Source of the DNA: RGIG4608 sp045606265
GTDB taxonomy: Bacteria; Bacillota; Clostridia; Oscillospirales; CAG-272
DNA: 8,155 nucleotides
Direction: 5' to 3'
NCBI GenBank assembly: GCA_045606265.1
Contig: JAZURO010000177.1
Coordinates: 1-8,155 of the forward strand
Shown: positions 6,810 to 8,155 of the stretch, one piece after another
Numbering within the stretch: position 1 is the stretch's first letter
How the letters are laid out: every line of letters starts with the position of its first letter
The notes under the pieces: model-generated
What the model was told of the DNA's origin: nothing
The model's input: only the letters and a program-made list of their open reading frames with translations
The model's database searches: none
Program-made: the position numbers and the translations under genes

Positions 6810-8114
6810 TCAAACCAATTCTTTTGTCAAATTCTCAATGGCATAAAGCGGGAGATTGACAAGCCAAGATTCTTTTTTATAATCCTGCATTGAGGTTCGG
6901 ATAACAACATCGGGCGAGAATTTTTCAACATACATTCTTAGGCTTTTGGCACGAAGATTAACCTCCGCTTTTACTTCAACAGGGACAATGGTATCACCTG
7001 TATCTACAAGGAAATCAACCTCGCAGCTACCGTTATCGTTGGTGTAGTAGTAAATATTCAAATCGGGATTGGTAATCAACTGCTGAAGCACGTATTGCTC
7101 GGTGAGTGCGCCCTTAAACTCTACGAAAAGATCGTTTCCGTCAAGCAAAATTTTCTTATTCAAGCCAACCATACAACCAAGCAAGCCAACGTCCACCACG
7201 AACATCTTAAACGCTTTCATATCCTCATATGCCTTTAGCGGCAAATGACCGACCGTTACACGGCTTACCTTGTGAACAAGTCCGCAATCAGTTAACCACA
7301 TAATCGCGGTTTCATAATCCTTTGCTCTGCCGCCCTCACGAACCAAGCCATAAATAAACTTCTTGTTTTCCTTTGCAAGCTGCGACGGAATACTGTTCCA
7401 AAGCATACGGAGCTTAGGAACGGATTCATTGGGAGCGTGCTTTGAGAAATCCTGTTCGTAGGCTTCAAGGATTCTTTTCTGTATTCTGCGAACCTTGTTA
7501 AAATCTTTTTCTGTAGCAAACGACATTACCGCTTCGGGCATTCCACCGACAAAATAATAATGCTTCAAAGAATCAATCAAATCCTGCTTGAATGCAGTCA
7601 TCATTTCATAATCGCCAGAGTTCATCAAATCAACATATTTTTCCTTACCCATAGCCATAAGAAATTCCTTAAAGGAAAGCGGATACAAATTAAGAAAGTC
7701 CACCTTACCTACGGGGAAGGAAGTACCTTGATGCAAAGCAATACCAAGCAATGAGCCTGCGCAAATAATATTATTCTCGGGAGCATTTTCATAGAAATAT
7801 TTCAAGCTCGCCAAGGCGCGAGGCACTTCCTGCACCTCGTCAAAAATAATAAGAGTATTTTCAGGAGTTATCTTAACATCAGAATAAAGCTCCAAGCCCA
7901 TAATAATTCTACCGATTTCAAGGTCGGAAGAAAACAATTCAGCCATTCTTGAGTTGGAATCAAAATTGATATACACCGTTTTTTCGTAAGCTTGCTTGCC
8001 GAACTCCTTCATAAGCCAAGTCTTACCAACCTGTCTTGCTCCTTCAATAATTAAAGGTTTACGATTGGCGCTCTTTTTCCATTCATATAATTCTTCAATT
8101 GCTAATCTATACAA
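6810..8114 (-). CDS. AAA_14/DUF4143 ATPase with PD-(D/E)XK-like C-terminus
   Basis: This 434-aa protein belongs to the common bacterial and archaeal group of AAA_14 plus DUF4143 ATPases. Walker A is GARQVGKT (25-32) with K31-T32. Walker B is LIIFDEVQ (88-95) with D92-E93. A sensor-like strand CAGSLLG is at 118-124, and the family signature LYPLSFKEF at 143-151. The DUF4143 part (about 215-385) ends in a nuclease-like signature: E339 in ALTEQYVLQQL, then EVDFLV (D367) and VPVEVKA (E380, K382), the D-x12-ExK pattern of the PD-(D/E)XK fold. The family is abundant, often near mobile or defence genes, and its role is poorly defined. The start is TTG at 8114, 7 bases after GGAGGTG; an upstream in-frame stop leaves no ATG. 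It may head the operon or be an independent gene upstream of it. Confidence 0.88.
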   Translation of the reverse strand: MYRLAIEELYEWKKSANRKPLIIEGARQVGKTWLMKEFGKQAYEKTVYINFDSNSRMAELFSSDLEIGRIIMGLELYSDVKITPENTLIIFDEVQEVPRALASLKYFYENAPENNIICAGSLLGIALHQGTSFPVGKVDFLNLYPLSFKEFLMAMGKEKYVDLMNSGDYEMMTAFKQDLIDSLKHYYFVGGMPEAVMSFATEKDFNKVRRIQKRILEAYEQDFSKHAPNESVPKLRMLWNSIPSQLAKENKKFIYGLVREGGRAKDYETAIMWLTDCGLVHKVSRVTVGHLPLKAYEDMKAFKMFVVDVGLLGCMVGLNKKILLDGNDLFVEFKGALTEQYVLQQLITNPDLNIYYYTNDNGSCEVDFLVDTGDTIVPVEVKAEVNLRAKSLRMYVEKFSPDVVIRTSMQDYKKESWLVNLPLYAIENLTKELV

Positions 8115-8121
8115 GGCAAAA

Positions 8122-8128
8122 CACCTCC
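8122..8128 (-). promoter_or_regulatory. Shine-Dalgarno that fixes a TTG start
   Basis: GGAGGTG on the minus strand (8128 to 8122) lies 7 bases before TTG at 8114. The reading frame upstream contains no ATG or GTG before an in-frame TGA at 8147-8145, so the TTG is the supported start of the DUF4143 ATPase. Confidence 0.75.
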
Positions 8129-8146
8129 AGATAATAATACAGTATC

Positions 8147-8152
8147 ATTATA
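8147..8152 (-). promoter_or_regulatory. Probable -10 box of the operon promoter
   Basis: A perfect TATAAT on the minus strand lies 32 bases before the TTG start, with transcription expected to begin near 8140. This would give a leader of about 25 bases. The -35 box would fall beyond the right edge, so the promoter is only half visible. Confidence 0.5.
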
Positions 8153-8155
8153 CAC

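Noticed and set aside
1..8155. CRISPR array, insertion sequence ends or integrase attachment repeats
   Set aside because: No regularly spaced direct repeats, transposase gene or paired terminal inverted repeats were seen by eye in the window.

Overview
The window looks like a piece of a low-to-moderate GC Gram-positive genome, probably an anaerobic clostridial (Bacillota) bacterium. The grounds are strong AGGAGG-type Shine-Dalgarno sites before most genes, consensus sigma-A promoter boxes, a TTG start, and AT-leaning codon use with the standard code (TAA and TGA stops). Taxonomy cannot be fixed from the sequence alone.

Layout: positions 437-8114 hold five tightly packed genes, all on the minus strand, with gaps of 5 to 18 bases. 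In order of transcription (right to left) they are: (1) an AAA_14/DUF4143 ATPase with a PD-(D/E)XK-like C-terminus, started by TTG just downstream of a TATAAT box at the right edge; (2) a 389-aa NurA-like nuclease; (3) a 569-aa HerA/DUF87-type hexameric ATPase with a HAS-barrel-like N-terminus and an odd Walker A; (4) a 516-aa GHKL (Hsp90/MutL/MORC-like) ATPase with a charged coiled-coil tail; (5) a 631-aa radical SAM enzyme with an N-terminal B12-binding-like domain. A good intrinsic terminator at 388-420 ends the operon. The left 387 bases hold no convincing protein gene. They contain the terminator, a perfect minus-strand promoter (TTGACA, 17 bases, TGA-TATAAT) and then about 300 bases of inverted-repeat-rich DNA running off the left edge, which may be a structured RNA or leader.

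How the genes may work together: NurA and HerA are a known nuclease-translocase pair that resects DNA ends. Here they are joined in one translationally coupled operon to a GHKL ATPase (a nucleotide-driven clamp or chaperone fold) and a radical SAM enzyme (a modifying chemistry). This combination is typical of a mobile genome-defence cassette. I do not recognise this exact four-gene set (NurA, HerA, GHKL ATPase, radical SAM) as a named system, and it is the most interesting feature of the window. A defence role, and any modification of DNA by the radical SAM protein, are inferences. The DUF4143 ATPase may be an independent neighbour or an extra module.
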